A program made the translations under genes and the position numbers. From JAIOQJ01 sp963718635 (GTDB lineage: Bacteria > Planctomycetota > Planctomycetia > Gemmatales > Gemmataceae): a DNA stretch of 64,000 nt. Below, piece by piece: positions 9,661-18,494 of this stretch. The stretch is taken from positions 806,001 through 870,000 of the forward strand of contig OY970367.1 in NCBI GenBank assembly GCA_963718635.1. Reading direction: 5' to 3'. How positions within the stretch are numbered: the first letter of the stretch is position 1; the number at the start of each line of letters is the position of its first letter. A model generated the notes under the pieces. That model was not told the origin of the DNA and did no database searches. It saw only the letters and a list, made by a program, of their open reading frames with translations.

Positions 9661-10758
9661 TCATATTTGAGTCCTTCGGGAAAACGCGGCTTGGAGATCC
9701 TTCATCTTGGCGTCGACGCCCTTGGCGGTGTCCAAGGCGTTGGAACCAGGCAATTGATAGATGGTCAGCCCGACAGAAGGGCGGCCGTTGAGAGTGCAGG
9801 ACTGATCGTATTGTTGCGCGCCGCGCTCGACACGTGCGACGTCGCGCAGGCGCACGATGCCGCTCGAAGTGGAGGAGTCCATCGTCGAGGAAGCGCCACC
9901 GCCGGAACTGTCGCTCGAACCTGTTTGACTCGCCGATGGAGTACCCGTTGTTGGGGCGACGCCGGTCGTGGAATCAACCCCGCTTTTGATGATGATGTTC
10001 GCGAACTGCTCCGGGTCCACCAACCGACCCTGAGTGGTGATGGTCAACTGAAATTGCTGCCCTTGGGGGACCGGCCTTTGGCCGATTTGTCCTGCCGCCA
10101 CCTGAATGTTTTGTTGACTGATCGCCGTGACCACATCTTTTGCCGAAAGATTGAGTGCCGCCATCTTATTCGTGTCAAGCCAAGCGCGGAGGCTATAATC
10201 GCGCTGGCCGATGTAGCCGACTCCGGCAACCCCTTTGACTCGGCCCAGTTCATCGCGCACATCGATCGTGGCATAATTACTGAGAAAAAGCTCTTCCTCC
10301 GTACGGCTCTGAAACTGCGCAGTCGATACGAGATTGACAATCATCAACGTATTCGGAGACATCTTCTTGACGGTGATCCCCTCACTTTGCACGACTGCCG
10401 GAACGACAGGCAGTGCCAGCGAGACGCGGTTCTGGACCAGCACCTGGGCCATATCCGAATCGGTGCCGAGCTTGAAAGTGACAGTCAACGTGTAACTGCC
10501 GTCGTTGGTGCAGCGCGAGGACATGTACATCATTCCTTCGACGCCGCTCACCTGCTCTTCAATAGGCGCCGCCACCGTATCGCGCACGGTCGTGGCATTA
10601 GCCCCTTGATAGTAGGCCGTGACTTGAACGGTGGGGGGAGTGACATCCGGATACTGGGCAATAGGCAGCGTGAAAGCCGCAACGCTCCCGGCCAGCATAA
10701 TCACCAGCGAGATCACGGTTGCGAATATCGGGCGATCGACAAAGAATTTAGCTATCAC
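9661..10758 (-). CDS. RND efflux pump 1, N-terminal piece
   Basis: Start chosen at GTG 10758, giving MIAKFFVDRPIFATV, the standard RND N-terminus, with AGAGGGA 8-14 bases upstream; the longer TTG start at 10776 is less likely. It covers TM1 and the first periplasmic porter segments (NRVSLALP, GQRDYSLRAW). Just before VRLRDVARVERG it has a Ser/Thr/Gly-rich loop of about 45 residues that AcrB lacks. The frame ends at DLQAAFSRR, where DLQAAFPEGLKYEI is expected; one extra A in 9681-9684 explains this. The gene start overlaps the end of the YD-repeat ORF by 11 bases. Confidence 0.88.
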   Translation of the reverse strand: MIAKFFVDRPIFATVISLVIMLAGSVAAFTLPIAQYPDVTPPTVQVTAYYQGANATTVRDTVAAPIEEQVSGVEGMMYMSSRCTNDGSYTLTVTFKLGTDSDMAQVLVQNRVSLALPVVPAVVQSEGITVKKMSPNTLMIVNLVSTAQFQSRTEEELFLSNYATIDVRDELGRVKGVAGVGYIGQRDYSLRAWLDTNKMAALNLSAKDVVTAISQQNIQVAAGQIGQRPVPQGQQFQLTITTQGRLVDPEQFANIIIKSGVDSTTGVAPTTGTPSASQTGSSDSSGGGASSTMDSSTSSGIVRLRDVARVERGAQQYDQSCTLNGRPSVGLTIYQLPGSNALDTAKGVDAKMKDLQAAFSRRTQI

Positions 10759-11176
10759 CGGATTCGTCCCTCTCAAGCACGCTCGCCTCCACCCCGCTTG
10801 CCGGGGTGGAGCGCATGTTCGTAGCCGGAATGCTCCCGGCCGGGTCTTGCTCCCCGGTCTTCTCGCCCTCGGCGTTGTAGCTGAACGTTGTCCGGTTGCC
10901 AGCCGGATCGGTGACCGTCTTCACCTCGCCGTCGGCATCGTAGGCCGTGGTTGTCGTCCCCGTGGCCGTCTGCACCGTCGTCAGGTCGCCTTCCGCGTCG
11001 TAGCCGTAGGTGGTGCGATTGCTGTTCGCATCGGTCACGGTCTTCACTTCATGGTGGGCATCGTACGTCGTCGTCGTCCCCGCGGCGGTTTGGACAGTCG
11101 TCTGGTTGCCCGACGTGTCGTAGCCGTAGGTCGTGGTATGACTGATCGGATCCATCACCGATTTGATTTCGCTCAT
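10748..11176 (-). CDS. Rhs/YD-repeat fragment
   Basis: 142 residues. It contains YD-type repeats (TTYGYDTSGNQTTVQT, RTTYGYDAEGDLTTVQT, RTTFSYNAEGEKT), typical of Rhs/polymorphic-toxin shells. At DNA level two ~130-base units are nearly repeated. The protein lacks the rest of an Rhs shell, the core PxxxxDPxG end and a toxin tip, so it is a fragment. Its start immediately follows the stop of the previous ORF and its end overlaps the start of RND pump 1. The last ~25 codons overlap a hairpin-forming sequence at 10792-10812, which suggests a junction of pasted DNA. Confidence 0.75.
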   Translation of the reverse strand: MSEIKSVMDPISHTTTYGYDTSGNQTTVQTAAGTTTTYDAHHEVKTVTDANSNRTTYGYDAEGDLTTVQTATGTTTTAYDADGEVKTVTDPAGNRTTFSYNAEGEKTGEQDPAGSIPATNMRSTPASGVEASVLERDESGDS

Positions 11177-11689
11177 TCACTTGTTCGGTCGAGCGACAAT
11201 GTGCGTTTCAAGACTTACCGTCTGTGGCCATGCCGCGTCAAATGCACCAACAATTCTATCATCGTCAACATTCTGAGGTTTCCAGCCGGCGGGCGGCTGA
11301 GAATTCAGTAACGTGTTCCACACCTCCGCTGCGACTGGTCTAACGTCATTTGAATGGCTTTCAAGACGAACAATCCAATCAGCCCAAACACTTGCCGTGG
11401 CAAAATCCCCCTTTACTTCTTGCTTCCATCCGTTCGGTAGATGATGGCTAATTTCTCTGACGAGTGAATCAGTCGCTGCTTCCCGGAACTGATTGCGCTT
11501 GATAGCCTCCGCGAAGCAAAGCCATTCAACATGGAAAGCTGCCACATCATTTTGGCCAAGCAGGTCGGCAATCTCAAGGTAGGGCACAGCCGGTTTCTGC
11601 CGCAAATAGTCCGTCAACGTTTCGAAATCGAGACATCGCAGACGTTCAATTATTCGTTTTTTCCAGTTACCTTGCCATGCTAAGCTCAT
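11177..11689 (-). CDS. Unknown protein in the Rhs-associated insert
   Basis: 170 residues, soluble, without signal peptide or membrane segment. No family was recognised. Its position in a tight run of small genes that ends in a YD-repeat fragment suggests an immunity-type or helper protein of a polymorphic toxin locus, but this rests on context only. It starts 8 bases after the stop of the previous ORF and its TGA directly abuts the ATG of the YD-repeat ORF. Confidence 0.6.
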   Translation of the reverse strand: MSLAWQGNWKKRIIERLRCLDFETLTDYLRQKPAVPYLEIADLLGQNDVAAFHVEWLCFAEAIKRNQFREAATDSLVREISHHLPNGWKQEVKGDFATASVWADWIVRLESHSNDVRPVAAEVWNTLLNSQPPAGWKPQNVDDDRIVGAFDAAWPQTVSLETHIVARPNK

Positions 11690-11697
11690 TGCGGCAC

Positions 11698-12183
11698 CTA
11701 TTTATAAGGCACGATAGGTAAATCGCATATCATTTGTCCAAGAAATTCATTGAGTTGGAACGGTTCTATTGGTGATAAGTCAGGAACAACTTCAAACAGA
11801 TCGCCGTTACAAAGCTCCACGGCTTTATAGACCGTCCCATCGGGCTTGACGACCACAAACTGCCCAGGTCGGGACTCGGCCGTTTCCAGAATATCACCAG
11901 CGGCCACTTCGGTATCGAACTCTCTCGCCGCTGCCAAAGCAATGCTGAGCAACTGCGGGCCGGGAACTTCGGCCTCCTGAATCCATTTCAAGAAGGTTTT
12001 GTAGCCAAGCTCACTCCACTGCACCTTCACGCCGATCGCAAGTGGATAGTCAGTCCCAACCCGGTCCCAATACTCAATCTGTTCGCCGACAAACTCTCGA
12101 TCGACTCCGAGAGATGCGGCGAGAAAGTCAGACAATGGTCTGTTATCCACATGTGACCGGAACGATAGCTCGTAAAATTTCAT
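11698..12183 (-). CDS. Unknown protein in the Rhs-associated insert, possible immunity protein
   Basis: 161 residues, acidic, soluble, beginning MKFYELSFRSHVDNRPLSDF. No catalytic motif or known domain was recognised. Acidic single-domain proteins placed directly after a toxin tip are usual for immunity proteins; here it follows the 97-residue ORF by 2 bases. The function is an inference from gene order only. Confidence 0.6.
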   Translation of the reverse strand: MKFYELSFRSHVDNRPLSDFLAASLGVDREFVGEQIEYWDRVGTDYPLAIGVKVQWSELGYKTFLKWIQEAEVPGPQLLSIALAAAREFDTEVAAGDILETAESRPGQFVVVKPDGTVYKAVELCNGDLFEVVPDLSPIEPFQLNEFLGQMICDLPIVPYK

Positions 12184-12185
12184 GG

Positions 12186-12479
12186 CTACTTCCGACTGTT
12201 AAAAAGATCGATGAGTTTTTGTTCGGATTCTGCCGAGAGGCCACCATTCTTCGCTTTCATCATGCCATTAAAAGCCCTTCGTGCATCTCCTATCAAGCCA
12301 CCGGAATCGACCATATTTGTGTACAGATCGAACTCGGCCTGTGTCAGACGAACGTGCGCTCGACCCCGGCAAGCCGGTGGCGGCAAAGCCAGTTGCAAAC
12401 ACTTTATCGCGTATTCTTGCAGCTTCGCCCAAAGCACGGGCCGCTTGCGAACGCTACCTGATCCTCTCATAAACTTCAC
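12186..12479 (-). CDS. Small unknown protein in the Rhs-associated insert
   Basis: 97 residues, basic N-terminus and a helical C-terminal half ending SEQKLIDLFNSRK. It could be the C-terminal remnant of a toxin tip, but no motif supports a specific activity. It begins 16 bases after the stop of RND pump 2. Inside it, at 12348-12375, lies a sequence (gtgcgctcgaccccggcaag) that also occurs, in the other orientation, near 10790-10815; the two copies bracket the insert. Confidence 0.5.
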   Translation of the reverse strand: MKFMRGSGSVRKRPVLWAKLQEYAIKCLQLALPPPACRGRAHVRLTQAEFDLYTNMVDSGGLIGDARRAFNGMMKAKNGGLSAESEQKLIDLFNSRK

Positions 12480-12494
12480 GTATCGCCCGAATAA

Positions 12495-14642
12495 TTAAAA
12501 TCGCCGAGAGCGCCCGATCATAGGCGCCCAGGGCAACGTGCCGACTCCAACTCTTGCAAGCGAAAACCCGACAATTCCGCCCAGTAATATGCCCACGAAA
12601 TAGGAAACTGCCGCGCGCAGCCGTTGGGATAAGAACACGGGCTTGGCGCCCCACTCTTGAATCACATAGAAGAAAACGGGAGTGAGGAAGATGCCGAAGA
12701 TAGTTACGCCCAACATGCCGCTGAAGACCGCAGTGCCGAGCGAGCGGCGCATTTCCGCTCCAGCGCCAGAAGCGTTCACGAGGGGCAACACGCCAAAAAT
12801 AAAGGCAAATGACGTCATCAAAATAGGGCGCAGGCGCAAGCGCGAAGCCTCCTTGGTGGCCTCGAAAGTCGGCCTGCCTTCATGCTGTAGCTGCCGAGCG
12901 AACTCGACGATCAGGATCGCATTTTTGCAGGCGAGTCCCACCAGCACAATCAGCCCGATTTGGACGAAGATATTCACATCGCGATTGGTAAAGAGGACCC
13001 CGGCGACGGAGCAGAGCAGACACAAAGGGACGACCATAATAACGGCCAATGGAAGCGACCAACTTTCATACAAGGCCGATAAGGCCATGAAAACGCACAC
13101 GACAGCCAGGATGAAAACATAAATGGCCGTGTTGCCGGCCAGTATCTGCAGATACATCAACTCCGTCCATTCAATCTTCATCGAACGGGGCAAAGTCTCC
13201 TCCGCCAGTTTGTTGATGGCGTTGATCGCGTCTCCGCTGCTCTCGCCGGGAGCGATGTTGCCGTTGATGGCAGCAGACGTGTAAAGCTGATAGCGCGTGA
13301 CGGAAATAGGGCCGCCGATCTCTCGCGGTTGGACGAGCGTACTTAGAGGCACCATTTCGTTGGCGCTGTTGCGAACGTGGAAAAGGTTGATGTTTTCAAT
13401 GCGCGTGCGGAACTTGCCTTCCGCCTGCAACGTGACCTGCCAGTGACGGCCAAATTCATTGTAACTGTTCACATAAAGAGAGCCGAGGAACATATCGAGT
13501 GTCTGGTTCACATCGTTCAAAGGCACTCCGAGAGCGGATACTTTGGAGCGATCGATATCGAGAAAGTATTGCGGCATGTTCGAACGAAATTGAGTCGTAG
13601 CACTGGCGAGAGCCGGAAGCTTGCGAAACTTTGTCAGCAAGCCATCCATCTGTTGTTCGAGCGCCTGAACCCCTAGCCCGCCGCGATCTTCGACGAGGAA
13701 TTTGAAGCCGCCGGCGCTGCCCAAGCCCGGAATCGGGGCCGCGCCGAAAACGGTGACCTGGGCATCGGGAACCTTCGCGAGCCACTGGCGGCGGAGCTCG
13801 GTCATAATGGCGGTATCGCTGAGACCTCGACGTTCCGCGAAGGGTTTCAGCACGATAAACATGGAAGCAAAATTAGGACTGTTCGCCTGAAGCAAAAACG
13901 ACATGCCGGATGTCGTCACCGTATAGCCGACTCCAGTCGTCTTCAGGGCAATCGCTTCAACAGCCGAGGCTGCTTCCTGCGTTCTCTCCAGCGAAGCCGC
14001 GTCCGGCAACTGGATGTTGACGATCAATCGGCCTTGATCCTGCTGCGGTACAAAGCCGGTGGGGGCCTTGCGAAAGGTCCAGACGGTCAGCACCAGCAAG
14101 CCAACGTACAAGATGAGGACCAAAACGTGTGCTCGCATGAACTTGCCGACAAGCCAGGCATAGCCCGATGTGCTGGCGCCGAAGGCCCGGTTGAAAAGCC
14201 AAAAGAACCAGCCGAACACGTTGTCGAGCAGCCACGCTGCCGGATCGCGCCGAACGCCGCGCGGCTTCAGAAGAATCGCAGCCAATGCCGGGCTGAAGGT
14301 GAGCGAGTTGATTGTCGAGAAGATCGTCGACACTGCAATCGTTACCGCGAATTGACGAAAGAACTGACCGGTGATTCCCGTAATAAACGCGCACGGAACG
14401 AAGACGGCGCACAAGACCAATCCGACGGCGATGATCGGCCCGGTCACTTCGTCCATCGCCCGGCGGGTTGCTTCGCGCGCATCGAGTCCCCGGTCCATCC
14501 ACCTTTCGACGTTTTCGACCACAACAATGGCATCATCGACGACGATGCCTATCGCCAATACTAGGCCGAAGAGAGAGATGTTGTTCAAACTAAAGCCGAT
14601 GGCCGCCATTACGGAAAACGTTCCGACAATGGCAACGGGCAC
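12495..14642 (-). CDS. RND efflux pump 2 (AcrB/MexB type), C-terminal piece
   Basis: 715 residues covering TM3 to the C-terminus of a second HAE1-type RND transporter. The proton-relay pair is in GIVVDDAIVVVEN (TM4) and the Lys in LVGLACKNAILIVEF (TM10). It differs throughout from pump 1, so it is a paralogue and not a recent duplicate. The upstream part of the protein is spread over three shorter frames up to 16075. The break near 14661-14668 (CGCGGCC on the coding strand) is repaired by two extra bases, giving SWRAALIPL. The last ~45 residues form an additional hydrophobic tail. Confidence 0.9.
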   Translation of the reverse strand: MPVAIVGTFSVMAAIGFSLNNISLFGLVLAIGIVVDDAIVVVENVERWMDRGLDAREATRRAMDEVTGPIIAVGLVLCAVFVPCAFITGITGQFFRQFAVTIAVSTIFSTINSLTFSPALAAILLKPRGVRRDPAAWLLDNVFGWFFWLFNRAFGASTSGYAWLVGKFMRAHVLVLILYVGLLVLTVWTFRKAPTGFVPQQDQGRLIVNIQLPDAASLERTQEAASAVEAIALKTTGVGYTVTTSGMSFLLQANSPNFASMFIVLKPFAERRGLSDTAIMTELRRQWLAKVPDAQVTVFGAAPIPGLGSAGGFKFLVEDRGGLGVQALEQQMDGLLTKFRKLPALASATTQFRSNMPQYFLDIDRSKVSALGVPLNDVNQTLDMFLGSLYVNSYNEFGRHWQVTLQAEGKFRTRIENINLFHVRNSANEMVPLSTLVQPREIGGPISVTRYQLYTSAAINGNIAPGESSGDAINAINKLAEETLPRSMKIEWTELMYLQILAGNTAIYVFILAVVCVFMALSALYESWSLPLAVIMVVPLCLLCSVAGVLFTNRDVNIFVQIGLIVLVGLACKNAILIVEFARQLQHEGRPTFEATKEASRLRLRPILMTSFAFIFGVLPLVNASGAGAEMRRSLGTAVFSGMLGVTIFGIFLTPVFFYVIQEWGAKPVFLSQRLRAAVSYFVGILLGGIVGFSLARVGVGTLPWAPMIGRSRRF

Positions 14643-14838
14643 GGCAATTAGCGGGATCAGGGCCGCGCCAGCTTTGCAAAAACACGAGCACGACGATAGC
14701 CACTAAGCCCACGGCTTCGAGTAATGTCCGCTGAACGTCATTGACGGAATCGCGGATAAACGGCGTCGTATCGTAAGCGATCCGATAATCGATGTCCTCG
14801 GGAAAACTTTCTTTTAACAGTTTCATCTTCGCCCGCAC
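14590..14838 (-). CDS. RND efflux pump 2, internal piece (start of TM2 region)
   Basis: Only the first ~58 codons are meaningful: MRAKMKLLKESFPEDIDYRI followed by the TM2 segment VGLVAIVVLVFLQSWR, as expected after the porter domain. After SWR the frame runs into a non-coding register, and the protein continues in the 12495-14642 frame. The preceding part is in the 14823-15230 DNA but in shifted register (break at 14938-14944). Confidence 0.7.
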   Translation of the reverse strand: MRAKMKLLKESFPEDIDYRIAYDTTPFIRDSVNDVQRTLLEAVGLVAIVVLVFLQSWRGPDPANCRARCHCRNVFRNGGHRL

Positions 14839-15230
14839 GCGGTCAGCGACGTCGAGCGCGTTAGTGCCGGGAAGTTGATAGAGCCCGATGCCGACTGAAG
14901 GCCTGCCGTTGAAGCGGCAGATGGTGTTGTAATTCTGCGCGCCAGTTCAACGCGCCCCACATCGCGCAAGCGCACCGTTCTCGGCGCGGGTGAATACATC
15001 TGTAAATCGCTGCCGCTGCTTTCGAAGGACGGAGCTGTAGCGGAATCGGATGTTGATGGGGAGCCGTCCGTATTTGGCGGGTCGGTGCTGGGACTGTCGG
15101 TGCTCGATGATGGGTCGGCCCCTGCCGCTGCCGGTGCGGCCGAGGCATCGGTCGTCGTTGGATCGAATGGCGAGGCGGGAATATCGCCGAGCGTCACGCT
15201 GCCGGCGAGCGACGCCAACAAGGATTTCAC
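14823..15230 (-). CDS. RND efflux pump 2, internal piece with Ser/Thr/Pro-rich loop
   Basis: Begins in frame at VKSLLASLAGSVTLG, then has a ~60-residue loop made almost wholly of Ser, Thr, Pro, Ala, Asp and Gly, then the conserved VRLRDVGRVEL. Canonical RND pumps go directly into VRLRDVARVELG here, so the loop is an insertion, at the same position as in pump 1. After VEL the frame is wrong; one extra G at 14938-14944 restores GAQNYNTICRFNGRPSVG. Confidence 0.7.
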   Translation of the reverse strand: MKSLLASLAGSVTLGDIPASPFDPTTTDASAAPAAAGADPSSSTDSPSTDPPNTDGSPSTSDSATAPSFESSGSDLQMYSPAPRTVRLRDVGRVELARRITTPSAASTAGLQSASGSINFPALTRSTSLTACGRR

Positions 15231-15232
15231 GC

Positions 15233-16075
15233 CTAGCCCACTCTTCGCGCCCCCTTGCCGGCCGGCTCGATCACCCGTCCGGTAGGCGTCATCATCAGGG
15301 GGCTGCCGCCCGTCTTGACGATGATGTTGCGAAATTGTTCCGGGTCGGAAAGTCGTCCGAGCGCATCGAGCGGAAACTGAAAAGCCTGCCCCGGCATGAT
15401 CGGAGGCTGGCCGATTCGGCCCGCGGGCGCGTCGACGTTTTGGCTGCGCACGGCCGCAGCGACATCCATCGCAGTCATATTGCGCGCGGCAAGTTGTTGC
15501 GGGTCGAGCCAGATGCGCATGCTGTAATCGCGCTGGCCTTGAATGTTCACATCCGAAATGCCATCGACGCGGAGCAGTTCATCCTTGCAGTAGATTGTCG
15601 CGTAGTTGCTTAGATATTCGTCGTTGTAGGTTCCATTCGGAGAGATAAAGTTGACGATCATCAACATGTCTGGCGTGCGCTTGCGGATGGTGATGCCCTG
15701 ATTCTGCACGGCGGAAGGCAACTGAGGCATGGCGAGCGTGACGCGATTTTGCACCATCACCAGCGCCGTCTTCAGATCGGTGCCAATATCAAAGGTCACC
15801 GTCAATGTGTATGAGCCATCGTTTCCCGATTGCGAGGACATGTAGAGCATGCCCTCGACGCCGTTGACCTGTTGTTCGATCGGCGCCCCGACTGCATCGG
15901 CCACCATCTGGGCGCTGGCGCCGGGATAGCTGATGGAGATCGATACGCCTGGAGGCGTGATCCGAGGGTATTGAGCGATCGGCAGATAAAGCAGCGAAAT
16001 GCCGCCTGTCAACGTGATAAATACCGAAAGCACGGTTGCAAATATCGGTCGGTCGATGAAAAACCGCGGAATCAT
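15233..16075 (-). CDS. RND efflux pump 2, N-terminal piece
   Basis: 280 residues starting MIPRFFIDRPIFATVL (TM1), then porter segments GMLYMSSQSGNDGSYTLTVT, NRVTLAMPQLP and GQRDYSMRIWLD. It ends prematurely at GARRVG; adding one G to the run of five at 15250-15254 continues the protein into the next frame. The gene lies 65 bases after the membrane-fusion protein stop, so the two are an operon. Confidence 0.88.
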   Translation of the reverse strand: MIPRFFIDRPIFATVLSVFITLTGGISLLYLPIAQYPRITPPGVSISISYPGASAQMVADAVGAPIEQQVNGVEGMLYMSSQSGNDGSYTLTVTFDIGTDLKTALVMVQNRVTLAMPQLPSAVQNQGITIRKRTPDMLMIVNFISPNGTYNDEYLSNYATIYCKDELLRVDGISDVNIQGQRDYSMRIWLDPQQLAARNMTAMDVAAAVRSQNVDAPAGRIGQPPIMPGQAFQFPLDALGRLSDPEQFRNIIVKTGGSPLMMTPTGRVIEPAGKGARRVG

Positions 16076-16140
16076 TCAGCACACCAAATTGAAACGATAC
16101 GAAGCAGACAAGGGCGCGGGCCGTAAAGTTGTTTACAGTC

Positions 16141-17421
16141 TTATTTTTTCTTTCCAGTCGGCGGCGGAGGTTGCGGTCTGCTGCCTTGAATGGGCGATTC
16201 CGCGTCGTTGCTCGTCAGGAACGGCATCCTCACTTGATCCGGTTGAATGACAATTTTGGGCCTGAGTTGCGGCAACCCGCCGACGACTACCCAATCTTCA
16301 GCTTTCAACCCGGTCTTTTTTTCTTCGTCCCAAGGTTCAATCACGCGCAAACCATTCTCTTGAAGCGCACCCGTGACAACACGACGTTCTTGAATTTTGT
16401 TTTCGGCATCAACGACGTAGACAAATTTCAGCCCCTGGTTGGAACCGATGGCGCGATCGATCACCAGCAGCGCTTGATGCGGCCTGCCGATCGTCAACCG
16501 TATCCGGACGAACATTCCCGGCACCATCCGCCACGTGCCGCTTTCCGTGCGCTTATTCTTGAAAACACCTCGGAAAGTAATGGTGCCCGTCGACGGGCTG
16601 ATCTGATTGTTGATGAAATCGATCTCGCCCTTCCAAGGGAAATTCTCTTCGCCTTCCAGTGCCATGCGCACTTCGTAACCCGGAGTTTCCGAACCACCTT
16701 TGCCGTCTTTCGAGGCAGTTGCCACCGCCGTCTTTGCCTGGTTAAAGCGGTCGTAGGTGCGCTGATCGACATTGAACGAAGCCCGCATTTGATCCATCGA
16801 AACAATCGTCGTCAGCAACGTCTGGTCGGCCGTGACGAGGTTTCCGGGCGTGTAGAAATAGCTGCTGATCCGACCGCTGATCGGCGAGGTGACATGAGTC
16901 CAGGCAAGGTTCTTGTTAGCAGCGGCCAAGGTCGCTTCGGCGGCTTTCGTCCGCGCTTCACCCGCGTCAAGAGCCGCCTTGTCTTGATCGAGCTGTTGTT
17001 GACTGATTGCCGCTGAAGACCCCAGCGAGCGGTCTCGATCGTAGGTGATCTTTGCCAGCCGTTGCTGGGCCTCATTCACCGCAACCTGAGCGTGCGCTTG
17101 ATCGGCGATCGCCTGATAGGGGGATGGATCGATCTCGAAGAGAACGGTCCCTGCCGTCACCTCCGCTCCTTCTTTGAATGGCTTGTCCATCTTCTGCAAA
17201 TAGCCGGTGACCCGAGCCCGTATGCCGACGGAATCGACGGCATTGGTTTGGCCGGTATAGTCCACAAAGTCAGTCACTTCGGCCGAAGCCGGATGGCTGA
17301 CCGGGATCGGCGGCAACGTATTCGTGGGCGCTACCGGCGCCGGCTTTGGTTGACAGCCGAGTGAAACAAAAAGCAGACTAGAAGAAATGACCAGCGAAAT
17401 TATGAGTCGAGAGAGGTTCAT
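16141..17421 (-). CDS. RND efflux membrane-fusion protein (HlyD/AcrA family), lipoprotein
   Basis: Start chosen at ATG 17421 because a lipoprotein signal follows (MNLSRLIISLVISSSLLFVS then LGC). The longer frame to 17520 would bury it. The protein has the usual order: lipoyl-like half (VGIRARVTGYLQ...FEIDP), alpha-helical hairpin (about 100-190, rich in Ala/Gln/Lys), second lipoyl half (TSPISGRISSYFYTPGNLV), beta-barrel and membrane-proximal domain. It links an RND pump to an outer-membrane channel. It is the first gene of the operon, followed by RND pump 2 and, after the Rhs-type insert, pump 1. No channel gene is present in the window. Confidence 0.9.
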   Translation of the reverse strand: MNLSRLIISLVISSSLLFVSLGCQPKPAPVAPTNTLPPIPVSHPASAEVTDFVDYTGQTNAVDSVGIRARVTGYLQKMDKPFKEGAEVTAGTVLFEIDPSPYQAIADQAHAQVAVNEAQQRLAKITYDRDRSLGSSAAISQQQLDQDKAALDAGEARTKAAEATLAAANKNLAWTHVTSPISGRISSYFYTPGNLVTADQTLLTTIVSMDQMRASFNVDQRTYDRFNQAKTAVATASKDGKGGSETPGYEVRMALEGEENFPWKGEIDFINNQISPSTGTITFRGVFKNKRTESGTWRMVPGMFVRIRLTIGRPHQALLVIDRAIGSNQGLKFVYVVDAENKIQERRVVTGALQENGLRVIEPWDEEKKTGLKAEDWVVVGGLPQLRPKIVIQPDQVRMPFLTSNDAESPIQGSRPQPPPPTGKKK

Positions 17422-17501
17422 TAAGAAAGCCCTATATCTAGCCCAGTCGGAACCAAAACCGGTAGCAAAAAGCAAGGATCGCTTGATGGCGATCGGGAAA
17501 T

Positions 17502-18494
17502 TCAGCGATAAATCATGCACCCTGGAAGGGCTTTTTGCAGTTGCAACACACCGCGATCGGTGGCGAAGGTTTTGTTTAGTCTAAGCTCGCGCAACTCCTG
17601 CATTCCGACAATGGCTTGCAAGCCTAGATCGGTGACCCGTGTATCGGAGATGTCGAGCGACTGAAGTTGTTTCAAATTCGTCAGTCCTTTCAAGGCAGTA
17701 TCGGTGATCCGAGTTCGGCTCAAGTTGAGCTTGCGCAGTTTCGTCATTCCGGCCAACTCCAGCGCCCCCGCGTCAGTCAGCGTTGAAAGGTCCGTGAGTT
17801 CCAAATCCACTAACTCGGCTAGCTGAGCGATCTCTTTAACGCTTTTGTCGCTAACCTGGCTGCTGCTGAGATTCAGCCGCCGCAACTGTTTGAACTGTCC
17901 CAGGTGTTTAGCCGCTTTGTCGGAAACATTAGTGTTAGCTAGCACCAATGATCGGAGATTCGGCAATTGTTCGAGATATTGGGTGCAGTCATCGTTCACC
18001 TTGGTGTTTGCCAGATTCAACGAGAGCAATTTCTTAAGGCCCGCAACGTGTTTCAAACCTGCGTTCGTGATGGCGGTATTGTTCAGATAAAGCTCCTGGA
18101 GATCGTGCAGTCCGGTCAAGTGCTTCAGGCCGGCGTCCGTGATTTTCGTGTCGCTTACGCTGAGATCTTGAAGATGGGTCAGGCTCGCAATCTCGCGCAT
18201 GCCCGCATCGGTTATTGCCGTAGATGCAATGAAAAGCTTACGCAGTTCTGTGAAACGCGCGATCTCATTCATCCCCGCGTCCGTCAATTTCGTCGTAGCC
18301 AAACCGAGCTTTCGCAGGTCCTTTAGCTCTGTGAGTTCTTTCAGGCCGGCCGTTGACACCACCGTCCCTCCCAGATCCAGATCCTGCATAAACTTGAGGC
18401 CGGCCAATTCTTTCATCCCAGCGTCAGTAACTTTGGTTCCAACGAGAAAGAGCCCGCAGTTCGCTATCTTGCGCCAGTTCTTTGAGCCCCGCAT
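17502..18494 (-). CDS. Leucine-rich-repeat protein, C-terminal piece
   Basis: A regular array of ~24-residue repeats of the type L..L.L..TKVTDAGLKEL, about 12 copies, the LRR subtype common in planctomycetes. These form a curved solenoid for protein binding. The first ~14 codons are out of the true register. The N-terminal part is at 18424-18828; removing one G from the run 18453-18455 joins them as ELRLFLVGTKVTDAG, giving a ~440-residue exported protein. Confidence 0.85.
   Translation of the reverse strand: MRGSKNWRKIANCGLFLVGTKVTDAGMKELAGLKFMQDLDLGGTVVSTAGLKELTELKDLRKLGLATTKLTDAGMNEIARFTELRKLFIASTAITDAGMREIASLTHLQDLSVSDTKITDAGLKHLTGLHDLQELYLNNTAITNAGLKHVAGLKKLLSLNLANTKVNDDCTQYLEQLPNLRSLVLANTNVSDKAAKHLGQFKQLRRLNLSSSQVSDKSVKEIAQLAELVDLELTDLSTLTDAGALELAGMTKLRKLNLSRTRITDTALKGLTNLKQLQSLDISDTRVTDLGLQAIVGMQELRELRLNKTFATDRGVLQLQKALPGCMIYR

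Noticed and set aside
9667..10824. Plus-strand ORF of 385 codons opposite RND pump 1
   Set aside because: His/Arg-rich shadow of the conserved RND gene; no family features.
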